A stretch of DNA of 64,000 bases from Flavobacterium daemonense (lineage in GTDB: Bacteria; Bacteroidota; Bacteroidia; Flavobacteriales; Flavobacteriaceae), in NCBI RefSeq assembly GCF_007341385.1, contig NZ_VJYD01000010.1, positions 124,001-188,000 on the forward strand, given 5' to 3'. The translations under genes were made by a program, and so were the position numbers. Of this stretch, positions 56,524-64,000 are shown one piece after another. Numbering within the stretch: position 1 is the first letter of the stretch; every line of letters starts with the position of its first letter. The notes under the pieces were generated by a model. The model did no database searches and was not told the origin of the DNA. It saw only the letters and a list, made by a program, of their open reading frames with translations.

Positions 56524-58974
56524 TTAATAAAAATCGACATTCACGACAACTTTTATAGCTCTGTATTGAGCAACAGCTTCAAAACTATTCAGCATTTTCT
56601 GAATAGTTTTTTTTGTATTTCCTAAATGTAGGTTTTGCGGAATTTTAATTAATATAGTTCTGATATATTCATTTCTGATTCTACTGATCGCTGGTTCTTC
56701 TGGACCCAAAACCGGCATATTCAAATTTTGGCTCAAAACCTGATACAGCCACATTGAACCTTCTTTCAGCTTATCAAAATCCTTATGTTTTATAGTAAGC
56801 TTTATTATTCTGAAATAAGGCGGATATTTATAGATTTGACGGTCGTACAATTGCTCTTTATACATACCTATATAATTATGGTTGGTAACTTGCTGAATTG
56901 TATTATGATTTGGATTGTAAGTCTGAATTACAACTTTCCCTCGTTTTTCTGATCTTCCTGCTCTTCCTGCAACCTGCGTTATCATCTGAAAACTGCGCTC
57001 AAAAGCTCTAAAATCAGGATGATGAAGCATATTATCGGCATTCATAATTCCGACCAGGCTGACATTGTCAAAATCCAAACCTTTGGCCAGCATTTGTGTT
57101 CCCACTAAAATGTCGATTTCCCTGTTTTTGAAAGTGTCAATGATTTTTTCAAAACCAAATTTCCCGCGAGTTGTGTCTTGATCCATTCGCGCTGTTTTCG
57201 CTTTCGGAAAAAGAGATACTAACTCCTGCTCTATTTGTTCTGTTCCAAAGCCTTTTGTCGTTAAATCAATACTTGAACAACTATGGCAATTTGTTGGTTT
57301 TGCAATCGAATAACCACAATAATGGCAACGAAGCTGATTTTTAAATTTATGAAATGTCAAACTTACATCGCATTGCTGGCAATGCGGAACGTGTCCGCAA
57401 GTCAAACATTCTATTATAGGAGAATATCCTCTTCTATTTTGAAATAAAATCACTTGTTCACCCAAAGACAAGGCTTCAGCAATTTCTTCGATTAAAAGAT
57501 CGCTGAAATGTCCCGTCATTCTTTTTCTGAAATGTTTGTCTTTCAAATCAACCAAAACAACTTCAGGCATGCGAACATTTTTATAGCGTTCTGTTAGCGT
57601 AACCAAACCATATTTGTCGCTCTGTGTATTAAAATAGGTTTCAATACTTGGCGTTGCAGAACCTAATAATACTTTTGCATTGTGAAAATTAGCCAAAACA
57701 ATCGCCGCGTCTCTGGCATGATATCTTGGTGCCGGATCTGTCTGCTTAAAAGTTTGTTCGTGCTCTTCATCAACAATTAGCAACCCTAAATCATTGAAAG
57801 GCAAAAACAAAGCCGACCTCGCTCCTATTACAATTTGTGCTTTTTCAGAATTTTCGAGTGTCTGTTTCCAAACTTCGACTCTTTCGTTGTTGCTGTATTT
57901 GGAATGAAAAACGGCAACTTTATCGCCAAAATGAAGGCGCAAACGAGAAACCAATTGAGTTGTCAATGCAATTTCAGGTAATAGATACAAAACCTGCCTT
58001 CCAGTCTGCAGATATTCTTCAATTAACTTAATGTAGATTTCCGTTTTTCCGCTTGAAGTTACACCGTGAAGCAGACAAACTTCTTTTTCAGAAAAACTCT
58101 CTTTTATTGCATTAAAAGCGTTTTCCTGAGCTTCGCTTAACTGTAATTCTTTTTCTGATTTTTCTCCATTAAATGAAATACGATCGTGCTGCAAATAATA
58201 CTCTTCGAAGATTTCTTTTTCAATTAAAGCTTTTACAACTGCCGATGTTACGTTAGAAACTTCAGTAAGTTTTTTTACTGTGATTGGCTTTTTTTCTGAA
58301 GCTGAAAGTTGAAAATAAGCTAAAACAATTTCTTTCTGTTTATTCGCATTTTTCAAAACTTCAAGCAATTCTCCCAAACCTTGATCCGTTTCGTATTGAG
58401 AATGTAATTTCACATAACGAACCAATTTCGGTTTGTAACTTTCTTTTATTTCTTCTTCTAAAACAATAATATCTTTCGCTATTAATTTTTGAAGAACCGG
58501 AAGTATATTTTTCTTGTTTAAAATCGAAACTATATCCTGAACTTTTAGTGAGCTTTGATGTTGCAAAGCTTCATAAATCAAGAATTCGTCATCTGAAAGT
58601 TCAGAATCGTTTACTACAATTTCAGATTTATACGAAACAATAGTTTCACTTTCCAGCAACAATCCCGTTGGAAAAGCCCCACGATAAACGTCACCGATTC
58701 CGCACATATAATAATTGGCAACCCAAAGCCAGTGTTTTATCTGGATTTCGGTTGCAATTGGTTTTTCGTCTAGAATTTGATGAATTTCTTTGGCTTCATA
58801 TAAGGTTGGAGCATTTTGATGAACGTCCAAAACAAGCGCCGTATAGATTTTATTTTTACCAAAAGGCACCGCAACGCGCATTCCTTTTTTAATAAAATGG
58901 AATTCGGCCTCAGAAATACGATATGTAAATGTTTTTGCTAAGGAAAGCGGTAAAATAACTTCGATAAAAAACAT
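56524..58974 (-). CDS. priA: Primosomal protein N' (replication restart helicase)
   Basis: A superfamily 2 helicase that reloads replication at collapsed forks. In 816 residues: N-terminal DNA-binding domain, Walker A LLHGVTSSGKTEIYIKLI, DEEH box in LLIVDEEHEQTFKQ, eight zinc-binding cysteines in CLTCGHVPHCQQCD and CHYCGYSIAKPTNCHSCSS, and the C-terminal helicase motifs ILVGTQMLAKGLDFDNV and TQVAGRAGRSEKRG. Larger than E. coli PriA (732) through N-terminal insertions. It is transcribed alone. Confidence 0.96.
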   Translation of the reverse strand: MFFIEVILPLSLAKTFTYRISEAEFHFIKKGMRVAVPFGKNKIYTALVLDVHQNAPTLYEAKEIHQILDEKPIATEIQIKHWLWVANYYMCGIGDVYRGAFPTGLLLESETIVSYKSEIVVNDSELSDDEFLIYEALQHQSSLKVQDIVSILNKKNILPVLQKLIAKDIIVLEEEIKESYKPKLVRYVKLHSQYETDQGLGELLEVLKNANKQKEIVLAYFQLSASEKKPITVKKLTEVSNVTSAVVKALIEKEIFEEYYLQHDRISFNGEKSEKELQLSEAQENAFNAIKESFSEKEVCLLHGVTSSGKTEIYIKLIEEYLQTGRQVLYLLPEIALTTQLVSRLRLHFGDKVAVFHSKYSNNERVEVWKQTLENSEKAQIVIGARSALFLPFNDLGLLIVDEEHEQTFKQTDPAPRYHARDAAIVLANFHNAKVLLGSATPSIETYFNTQSDKYGLVTLTERYKNVRMPEVVLVDLKDKHFRKRMTGHFSDLLIEEIAEALSLGEQVILFQNRRGYSPIIECLTCGHVPHCQQCDVSLTFHKFKNQLRCHYCGYSIAKPTNCHSCSSIDLTTKGFGTEQIEQELVSLFPKAKTARMDQDTTRGKFGFEKIIDTFKNREIDILVGTQMLAKGLDFDNVSLVGIMNADNMLHHPDFRAFERSFQMITQVAGRAGRSEKRGKVVIQTYNPNHNTIQQVTNHNYIGMYKEQLYDRQIYKYPPYFRIIKLTIKHKDFDKLKEGSMWLYQVLSQNLNMPVLGPEEPAISRIRNEYIRTILIKIPQNLHLGNTKKTIQKMLNSFEAVAQYRAIKVVVNVDFY

Positions 58975-59013
58975 GTGGTAATTTTAATAAATGAGAAATG
59001 AAGCAAAACAAAA

Positions 59014-59418
59014 TTAATTTCTTTCAAACCAATTCTCCATACGAATTCCATCTAAAAGCTTGAAATCCTTAGTATTATCAGTAACTAAAATTAATTGATT
59101 TTCAACTGCTGTAACTCCAATTAAGAGATCAAATTCATCATTAATAGGTTTACCAATTTTTCGAAGCCTAACTTTCTCAACAGCATATCTTTTAATTGAT
59201 CCGAAAATTGGAAGTATTGTTAATCCTTTCAGAAAAATATCTACAGCTTTATTAGACTTCACAGGGTCATCACTATTTTCAGCACCAAAACGAAGTTCTG
59301 CAACTGTTATTTCTGAGATATAACAATTTTCTAAACCAACTTGTTTTACCATTTTATCAAGGTTAAGCTTTCCTCTTAGAAAGAAAACACAAATACTTGT
59401 ATCAAATAAATATCCCAT
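59014..59418 (-). CDS. vapC: PIN-domain toxin, VapC-like
   Basis: A 134-residue PIN nuclease. The acidic active-site residues are Asp6 (FDTSI), Glu41 (VAELRFG), Asp97 (NDEFDLLIG) and Asp114/118 (TDNTKDF), the normal VapC layout. VapC toxins cleave tRNA or rRNA. Its ATG overlaps the antitoxin's last codon by 1 bp (59418), typical toxin-antitoxin coupling. The target RNA cannot be told from sequence. Confidence 0.88.
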   Translation of the reverse strand: MGYLFDTSICVFFLRGKLNLDKMVKQVGLENCYISEITVAELRFGAENSDDPVKSNKAVDIFLKGLTILPIFGSIKRYAVEKVRLRKIGKPINDEFDLLIGVTAVENQLILVTDNTKDFKLLDGIRMENWFERN

Positions 59419-59654
59419 TAAAACTTAATTTCTTTATCTCTAAAGCTTCTACTAGATTTTATTTCTGCTACAATTTCTTCTGCCGATTTTTCAGACACAA
59501 AGGCACCAAAAGATTTATAAAAATTATTTTCTTTTGATTTATTGCTCTTCAATGATTTTGTAAGACGTTCTATAAGTTCAATTTTATTAGAAAAACTCAG
59601 TCCTTCAAATAAGTTTGAATAAGTTTCAAGTATATTTTTATCCGTTACTGTCAT
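59418..59654 (-). CDS. Antitoxin partner of the VapC-like toxin
   Basis: A 78-residue protein, helical at first (NKIELIERLTKSLKS), then with the short stretch NFYKSFGAFVSEKSAEEIVAEI and SSRSFRDKEIKF. This tail is the pattern of Bacteroidetes antitoxins that pair with PIN toxins, where it wraps around the toxin. No ribbon-helix-helix is obvious. It comes first in the operon. A TAATTTTG element (59681-59688, minus) with TTG 16 nt upstream may be its promoter. Confidence 0.82.
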   Translation of the reverse strand: MTVTDKNILETYSNLFEGLSFSNKIELIERLTKSLKSNKSKENNFYKSFGAFVSEKSAEEIVAEIKSSRSFRDKEIKF

Positions 59655-59680
59655 TCTATCTTTCTTAATAATTACAAATA

Positions 59681-59707
59681 CAAAATTAAACTATTTTTAG
59701 ATGCCAA
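59681..59707 (-). promoter_or_regulatory. Promoter of toxin-antitoxin pair
   Basis: TAATTTTG (59681-59688, minus strand) lies 26 bp ahead of the antitoxin ATG; TTG at 59705-59707 is 16 nt upstream, slightly short. Confidence 0.4.
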
Positions 59708-59732
59708 AATATCTTGCAGGCATTTATAAAAT

Positions 59733-60479
59733 TTACTTTTTCTCCGAAGATTTTTGTGCCAAATATTCATCAACCAACTTCAAAGTATGATTTAAAGACT
59801 CTGTATTCTTCCAATCTTCATGACCAGTGATGATGTACTTTGGATTCTTAAATTTCATTTGTACTTTTTCAATTGATTTCTTCCATTCTTTTACATCGGC
59901 ATCGCCTAGATAACCAAGATCTTTTGCGTCGGCACTTTTGATAAAACAAGCTCCATAAAGCACTTTTTCTTTTTCAAACCAAACTACAATATTATCTGGC
60001 GCATGACCTTTTCCGGGATAATATACTTCAAATGTATATTGACCGACAGTAAAAAATTTGTCATTAGGAATTATAAATTCGGCTCTTGGTTCTTTTTTGC
60101 TTTTAAGAATATCATCCGTCAATTGAATTGAATAGGTTTTGATTCCTTTCTTTCTGTAAAAATCAAATCCTCCCGCTCGATCATCATGCGAGTGCGTTCC
60201 AAAAAGCATTATAACCTCTTTATGATGTCGCGCTTTTATTGTATCCAACAAAGGCTGGAATTGTGTTTGATCCCAAGGAGCATCAAACAGAATTACACCT
60301 TTATTTGTCACGAGATACGTGGCATTTGCAGAAATCATCGTTCCGTTATAATCGTGAAAGGTCTTATAAACATAAAAGTCACCTGTAAGATGACTTATTT
60401 GTAATGGCGAATTCTTAGATTGTCCAAAGCTGTTTGAAACTAAAACCAAGAATAAAATTATCGAAGCTAATTTTCGCAT
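59733..60479 (-). CDS. bla: Subclass B1 metallo-beta-lactamase, JOHN-like
   Basis: A 248-residue secreted beta-lactamase. After the signal peptide (ends SNSFGQ) all B1 zinc ligands are present: His96, His98 and Asp100 in THSHDDRAGG, His159 in GKGHAPDN, Cys178 in YGACFIKS, and His220 in ITGHEDW. Lys181 (three residues after the Cys) is the substrate-carboxylate lysine of B1 enzymes. Such enzymes hydrolyse penicillins and carbapenems. The length and the flavobacterial setting suggest the chromosomal JOHN type, from memory. It is last in a row with DUF2147, yihY and nadC, with no mobile element beside it, so it looks intrinsic rather than acquired. Confidence 0.92.
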   Translation of the reverse strand: MRKLASIILFLVLVSNSFGQSKNSPLQISHLTGDFYVYKTFHDYNGTMISANATYLVTNKGVILFDAPWDQTQFQPLLDTIKARHHKEVIMLFGTHSHDDRAGGFDFYRKKGIKTYSIQLTDDILKSKKEPRAEFIIPNDKFFTVGQYTFEVYYPGKGHAPDNIVVWFEKEKVLYGACFIKSADAKDLGYLGDADVKEWKKSIEKVQMKFKNPKYIITGHEDWKNTESLNHTLKLVDEYLAQKSSEKK

Positions 60480-60493
60480 TTATTTTTAATTAG

Positions 60494-60919
60494 TTATTTC
60501 ACTCGTGTCCAATATTGTGTTCTTCCCATAATTGAAACCCCAACATAACCACGAACTTTCAATTTATCAGCAGAATCTAATTCAATATAACATTTGTATT
60601 TTTTTCCATTTGTTGGATCCAAAATTGTTCCTCCATTATATTCTGAATCATCTTTTTTAAGTCCGTTAATGATAATCATTCCTAGAATAGGTTTGTTTTT
60701 TTCTGCTCCATCACATTTGGAACAAACATCTTTTTTGTGATTTTCGCGAAGAATTTCTACCACTTTACCGTAAATCTTTCCAGATTTTTCATAAACTTCT
60801 ACAATTGATTTTGCTTCTCCAGTTTCATCATCTATTGTTTTCCATTTTCCAATAACACTCTGCGCGTGCATGGTGATAGCGAAGAAAAAAACACCAATAG
60901 CCAACATACAATTTTTCAT
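60494..60919 (-). CDS. DUF2147 family exported protein
   Basis: A 141-residue protein with a signal peptide (ends AITMHAQ). The DUF2147 pattern is clear: VIGKWKTIDDETGEAKSIVEV, KIYGKVVEIL, CSKCDG, GMIIINGLKK, YNGGTILDPTNGKKYKCYIE and LKVRGYVGVSIMGRTQYWTR. It is a lipocalin-like beta-barrel in the periplasm, of unknown ligand. Its gene is 14 bp before bla and 2 bp after yihY. Confidence 0.9.
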   Translation of the reverse strand: MKNCMLAIGVFFFAITMHAQSVIGKWKTIDDETGEAKSIVEVYEKSGKIYGKVVEILRENHKKDVCSKCDGAEKNKPILGMIIINGLKKDDSEYNGGTILDPTNGKKYKCYIELDSADKLKVRGYVGVSIMGRTQYWTRVK

Positions 60920-60921
60920 AC

Positions 60922-61845
60922 TTATTTATTTTTTTTTTGTTTTAATTTTCTGATTGTAGCATTCAGCTCGAACCCTAAAAGCAGAATCATACAGTTTATC
61001 CAAATGTAGAACATTAGAATTAATAATGTCCCAATTGAACCGTAAAGTTCGTTATATTTTGAAAATTTTATAACCCAAATCCCAAAAAAGAATGAAGATA
61101 TAACAATTAATATCGTTGTAAAAACAGATCCAATGCTTATAAAAGGCACTTTATTGTACTGTTTAGTACCATAACGCAATAATATTGAAGATGTTATCAA
61201 AATCATTAAAACAACAAACAAATATCGACCCAAAATAATGAGCGGAATCCTATCACTAAGTACATCTTGTATAATTGTTTTTTGAATAAATACCTCAAAA
61301 ACTACGATTGTTGCCACGGTTACAAACAAAATTATCGTCATAACTAGCGAAATTGCCAAAGCAACGAGATATTGATTTAAAAAGCCCCGTTTGTCAAAAA
61401 CATGTTTGGAGGATTCAAAGCCACTCAAGATTGCGTTAATGCCATTTGCCATTAAAAAAATCGAAAGAAAAAAACCGGTTGACAATAATCCGGAATGACT
61501 ATTATTTAAGATATCGCTGATAATTTTACTGATGGCATCAAAAGTATTTGGAGGAACACTTTGCTGTACGAATTGCAAAAAATCATCTTGAAAATTATCT
61601 ATCGGAATAAACGGAATTAAGTTCAAGATAAACAGCGCAAAAGGAAATAAAGCCATAAAAAAGCTAAAAGAAACCGCACTTGCATGATATGAAAATGCGC
61701 CATCAACAATTCCGATGACGTACATTTCAATCAAATCATACAACGAGAATCCTTCCAGCCAAGGCAATTTAATTCTCTTTAAAAGTCGGGCCAAAGAACG
61801 CACCACAGGTATTTTCTCAATCCGAGCTTCTATCTCTTGCGACAT
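60922..61845 (-). CDS. yihY: YihY/BrkB family inner-membrane protein
   Basis: A 307-residue membrane protein of the YihY family (once annotated as ribonuclease BN). Six long hydrophobic helices; the signature YHASAVSFSFFMALFPFALF lies in the second, and SIGTLLILMFYIWINCMILL, then GFELNATI, lies near the end. The tail is strongly basic. Function is not settled; a transport or lipid role is suspected. It lies 65 bp after nadC and 2 bp before DUF2147, so the two genes are certainly linked. Confidence 0.92.
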   Translation of the reverse strand: MSQEIEARIEKIPVVRSLARLLKRIKLPWLEGFSLYDLIEMYVIGIVDGAFSYHASAVSFSFFMALFPFALFILNLIPFIPIDNFQDDFLQFVQQSVPPNTFDAISKIISDILNNSHSGLLSTGFFLSIFLMANGINAILSGFESSKHVFDKRGFLNQYLVALAISLVMTIILFVTVATIVVFEVFIQKTIIQDVLSDRIPLIILGRYLFVVLMILITSSILLRYGTKQYNKVPFISIGSVFTTILIVISSFFFGIWVIKFSKYNELYGSIGTLLILMFYIWINCMILLLGFELNATIRKLKQKKNK

Positions 61846-61910
61846 ATTTATTGATTTTAGATTTTAAATCTTGTCTAAATTAATAATTAACAATTTACAA
61901 TTAATAATTA

Positions 61911-62768
61911 TCAAAACGCTTTCAAACTCAAATCCATATTATAAACCGAATGCGTCAAAGCTCCAGATGAAATATAATTTACGCCGCAAAGTCCGTACTC
62001 GCGAATCGTCTTTTCGTTGATATTTCCTGAAGATTCAGTCTGGCATTTTTTCCCAATTAATTCCACAGCTTTTTTAGTATCTTCATAATTGAAATTGTCA
62101 ATCAAGATTCTGTGAACACCATCACTCAACAAAATTTCACGAATTTCATCCAGATTTCTAGCTTCAACAATAATCTTTAAATCTAAATTATTGGCTTTTA
62201 AATATTCTTTTGTCTTTTTTATAGCCAATGTAATGCCTCCTGCAAAATCAATATGATTGTCTTTCAACATAATCATATCGTACAATGCGTAACGGTGATT
62301 TTCGCCTCCGCCAATTTTCACCGCCCATTTTTCTGCTGCTCTAAAATTTGGTGTTGTTTTGCGTGTATCCAGTATTTTAGCACCTGTTCCCTCTAAAAGT
62401 TGCATCAAATAATTTGTTTTTGTTGCAATGGCAGACATACGTTGCATGGTATTCAAAACCACTCTTTCGGCCTTTAAAATTGACTGAGAACTTCCCGAAA
62501 CCTCAAATACAACTTCTCCGTATTCTACGTGCGTTCCATCTTCAATAAAAGTTTTTAATTTTAATTTGGGGTCTACATATTCGAATATCATTTTAGCAAG
62601 TTCAACACCGGCAATTATCCCTTGATCTTTTACCAACAATTTTGCCTGACCGTGAGCAGTGTCAGGAATACATGCAAGCGAACTGTAATCGCCTGGACCA
62701 ACATCTTCTCGAATGGCATTACTAATTAAAAGTTGTAATTCTGCTTGAAATTGAGCTTCACTTATCAT
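61911..62768 (-). CDS. nadC: Nicotinate-nucleotide pyrophosphorylase (carboxylating)
   Basis: Converts quinolinate and PRPP to nicotinate mononucleotide in de novo NAD synthesis. The 285-residue length is normal. REDVGPGDYSSLACIP at the N-terminus, RMSAIATKTNYLMQLL, KILDTRKTTPNFRAAEKWAV (catalytic Arg/Lys), MIMLKDNHIDFAGG and the end GVNYISSGALTHSV are all standard. Probable first gene of a run that includes yihY, DUF2147 and bla. The 65-bp gap after it is made of AATTAATAATTAACAATT words. Confidence 0.95.
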   Translation of the reverse strand: MISEAQFQAELQLLISNAIREDVGPGDYSSLACIPDTAHGQAKLLVKDQGIIAGVELAKMIFEYVDPKLKLKTFIEDGTHVEYGEVVFEVSGSSQSILKAERVVLNTMQRMSAIATKTNYLMQLLEGTGAKILDTRKTTPNFRAAEKWAVKIGGGENHRYALYDMIMLKDNHIDFAGGITLAIKKTKEYLKANNLDLKIIVEARNLDEIREILLSDGVHRILIDNFNYEDTKKAVELIGKKCQTESSGNINEKTIREYGLCGVNYISSGALTHSVYNMDLSLKAF

Positions 62769-62879
62769 TTTATTATTTTTAGTAATGCTAAATTAGAACA
62801 TATTTTATGGATTTGAAAGTTTACTTTCCGCTAAAAGTTTCATATGATTCAAAATATCCGTTTAAAACACTTGTTTTTT

Positions 62880-63030
62880 AAACACATAGAAACATAGAAT
62901 TTGAATTCTGAAAAAAGACGTTTCACTTGCAATAATAAACATAGCTAGACGCATTATCTATGTGTTAAAATCTAGATTTTTTTAAAACATCTCCATTATA
63001 TATTTTAAAATTCTATGTTTCTATGTGTTT
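62880..63030. repeat. 23-bp inverted repeat with 105-nt spacer
   Basis: AAACACATAGAAACATAG and five more bases (62880-62902) match 63008-63030 as a perfect reverse complement. Each arm itself contains ACATAGAA or its reverse twice. A third copy of the word occurs as ACATAG/CTATGT inside the spacer. Confidence 0.85.
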
Positions 63031-63074
63031 TAAAATTTCATGCAAAAACTGTAATTTTAATTAGAAACATTAAA

Positions 63075-63082
63075 TACCTTTG
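63075..63082 (+). promoter_or_regulatory. Promoter -7 element of alkylation-repair gene
   Basis: TACCTTTG matches TAnnTTTG and lies 20 bp before the ATG at 63103. No TTG is seen at the expected upstream distance. Confidence 0.45.
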
Positions 63083-63102
63083 AGGTTCATTCAAACAAAA
63101 TC

Positions 63103-64000
63103 ATGGGATTAATTAAAGATATTTACTCGGTTTCTTTTTACGAAAAATTTAGTCAGGCTGTCGCCGAAGTGCATCCAACGTTCAATAAACAGAAATTTAT
63201 TGAAGCCATTTACGAATGTGATTTTGCGCAAAAAGAATGGAAAGAAAGAATGAAACACACCACCGTTGTTTTTCATCAGTTTATGCCTCAAAATTTTCCA
63301 GAAGCCGTTTCTTTGATTGATAAAATCATTAAAAACCTAAAGAAAAACAATTTTGCCGACAGTAATTTGGCTTTCATTTTCTTCGCAGATTACATCGAAG
63401 TTTATGGTTTAGAAGATTTTAAAACTTCGGCGAAAGCCTTTGTTTCAATTACACAATTTATAAGCTGTGAGTTTGCGGTTCGTCCTTTCATCTTAAAATA
63501 TAAAGAACAAATGATTAATGAAATGACGAAATGGTCTTTACACGAAAATCATCATGTTCGTCGCTTAGCCAGCGAAGGTTCACGCCCGAGATTACCGTGG
63601 GCAATGGCGATTCCGTTTCTTAAAAAAGATCCTTCTTCTATCCTTCCTATTTTAGAAAATCTGAAAAACGATCCTTCCGAATATGTTCGACGAAGCGTTG
63701 CAAACAGTTTAAATGATATTGCGAAAGATAATCCGCAGATTGTATTGGAAATTGCTCAAAAATGGAAAGGTCACAGCAAAGAAACTGATGGAATTATTAA
63801 ACATGGATGCCGAACTTTATTAAAACAAGGTCATCCTGAAATTTTAAGTCATTATGGTTTAGAAAGCACTAACATTGAACTTTCGTCTTTTGAAATCAAA
63901 ACACCAATTGTAAAAATTGGAGATTATTTACAGTTTCAATTTCATTTAAATAATAAAAATAATGAGCCAAAAACGGTTCGTTTAGAATATGCGGTTCATT
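63103..64000 (+). CDS. DNA alkylation repair protein, AlkD-like (3' end cut by window)
   Basis: The first 299 codons of a gene running past the right edge. The product is a HEAT-repeat protein of the AlkD/AlkC type that recognises alkylated bases. DIYSVSFYEKFSQAVAEVHP opens it. HHVRRLASEGSRPRLPWAMA, FLKKDPSSILPILENLKNDP, EYVRRSVANSLNDIAKDNP and HGCRTLLKQGHPEILSHYG are the HEAT motifs of the family. A beta-rich part seems to begin after about residue 265. It stands divergent from nadC and has its own short-leader promoter. Confidence 0.88.
   Translation, partial: MGLIKDIYSVSFYEKFSQAVAEVHPTFNKQKFIEAIYECDFAQKEWKERMKHTTVVFHQFMPQNFPEAVSLIDKIIKNLKKNNFADSNLAFIFFADYIEVYGLEDFKTSAKAFVSITQFISCEFAVRPFILKYKEQMINEMTKWSLHENHHVRRLASEGSRPRLPWAMAIPFLKKDPSSILPILENLKNDPSEYVRRSVANSLNDIAKDNPQIVLEIAQKWKGHSKETDGIIKHGCRTLLKQGHPEILSHYGLESTNIELSSFEIKTPIVKIGDYLQFQFHLNNKNNEPKTVRLEYAVH

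Larger units (their letters stand above)
62769..63102. other. 334-bp gap between nadC and the repair gene
   Basis: Divergent promoter region. It contains a 23-bp perfect inverted repeat (62880-62902 with 63008-63030) and, between the arms, an ACATAG/CTATGT pair. The TACCTTTG element at 63075-63082 faces the plus-strand gene. No coding frame was seen. Confidence 0.7.

Noticed and set aside
59733..60479. Beta-lactamase acquired by a mobile element
   Set aside because: No transposase, integron site or direct repeats flank it, and it is packed closely with core genes.

Overview
The window reads as the chromosome of a Flavobacterium, probably close to F. johnsoniae. Several things point there. 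The DNA is AT-rich. Genes are preceded by the Bacteroidetes promoter pattern (TTG, about 19 nt, TAnnTTTG) rather than by strong Shine-Dalgarno sites. A type IX secretion (T9SS) cargo cluster with a type B sorting domain is present, as are an RprX/RprY-like two-component pair, DUF4835, DUF6495 and DUF6913 proteins, and a subclass B1 metallo-beta-lactamase resembling the JOHN type. Most of the window is core chromosome. I see no prophage, integrase, transposase, CRISPR array, rRNA or tRNA.

Layout. 0.2-5.6 kb (minus) is an arginine/proline operon in transcription order GNAT acetyltransferase, argG, argC, argD, proA. It is driven from a promoter near 5.9 kb through a roughly 325-nt leader containing four perfect hairpins and a 28-codon mini-ORF. 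6.2-14.2 kb holds an M1 peptidase, an aldose-epimerase-like protein, a second GNAT, a DUF3575 protein, a VF530-family protein, smpB, a lipoprotein, an HTH protein fused to a decayed Fic domain, and pcm. 14.3-23.2 kb (plus) holds an oxidoreductase, hydroxyacyl-CoA dehydrogenase, yggS, a four-helix-bundle (S23-type) gene in a repeat-bounded unit, an exonuclease/GIY-YIG fusion, a potassium channel, miaA, small envelope proteins and an acyl-ACP thioesterase. 23.3-39.7 kb, mostly minus, holds rprY/rprX, coaE, a glycosyltransferase, fabV, the series recN / DUF4835 / coaBC / rpoZ / bamD, then dapA, a 5'-nucleotidase split over two plus-strand genes, a membrane protein and ligA.

40.0-52.6 kb (minus) is the most striking region. 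A 3240-residue secreted adhesin-like protein is followed by a PorP/SprF protein and an OmpA/PD40 protein. This is the usual three-gene pattern in which a T9SS type B cargo travels with its outer-membrane partner. The giant protein contains five related jelly-roll-like modules, many Ig-like modules, and a run of 12 repeats of about 80 residues with an internal higher-order duplication. About 1.2 kb of AT-rich DNA without a convincing gene lies upstream.

53.9-64 kb holds the ribosomal operon rpsF-rpsR-rplI with DUF6495 at its end behind a 28-bp inverted repeat. It continues with a LytTR response regulator, priA, a VapBC-like toxin-antitoxin pair, a nadC / yihY / DUF2147 / metallo-beta-lactamase gene run, and the start of an AlkD-like repair gene cut by the window edge.

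Many intergenic gaps carry short words of about 7-25 bp, repeated directly and as inverted copies, with a different word in each gap. The best candidates for something undescribed are the arginine leader, the repeat-bounded four-helix-bundle unit, the HTH-pseudo-Fic protein, and the hairpin between the VF530 promoter and its gene.
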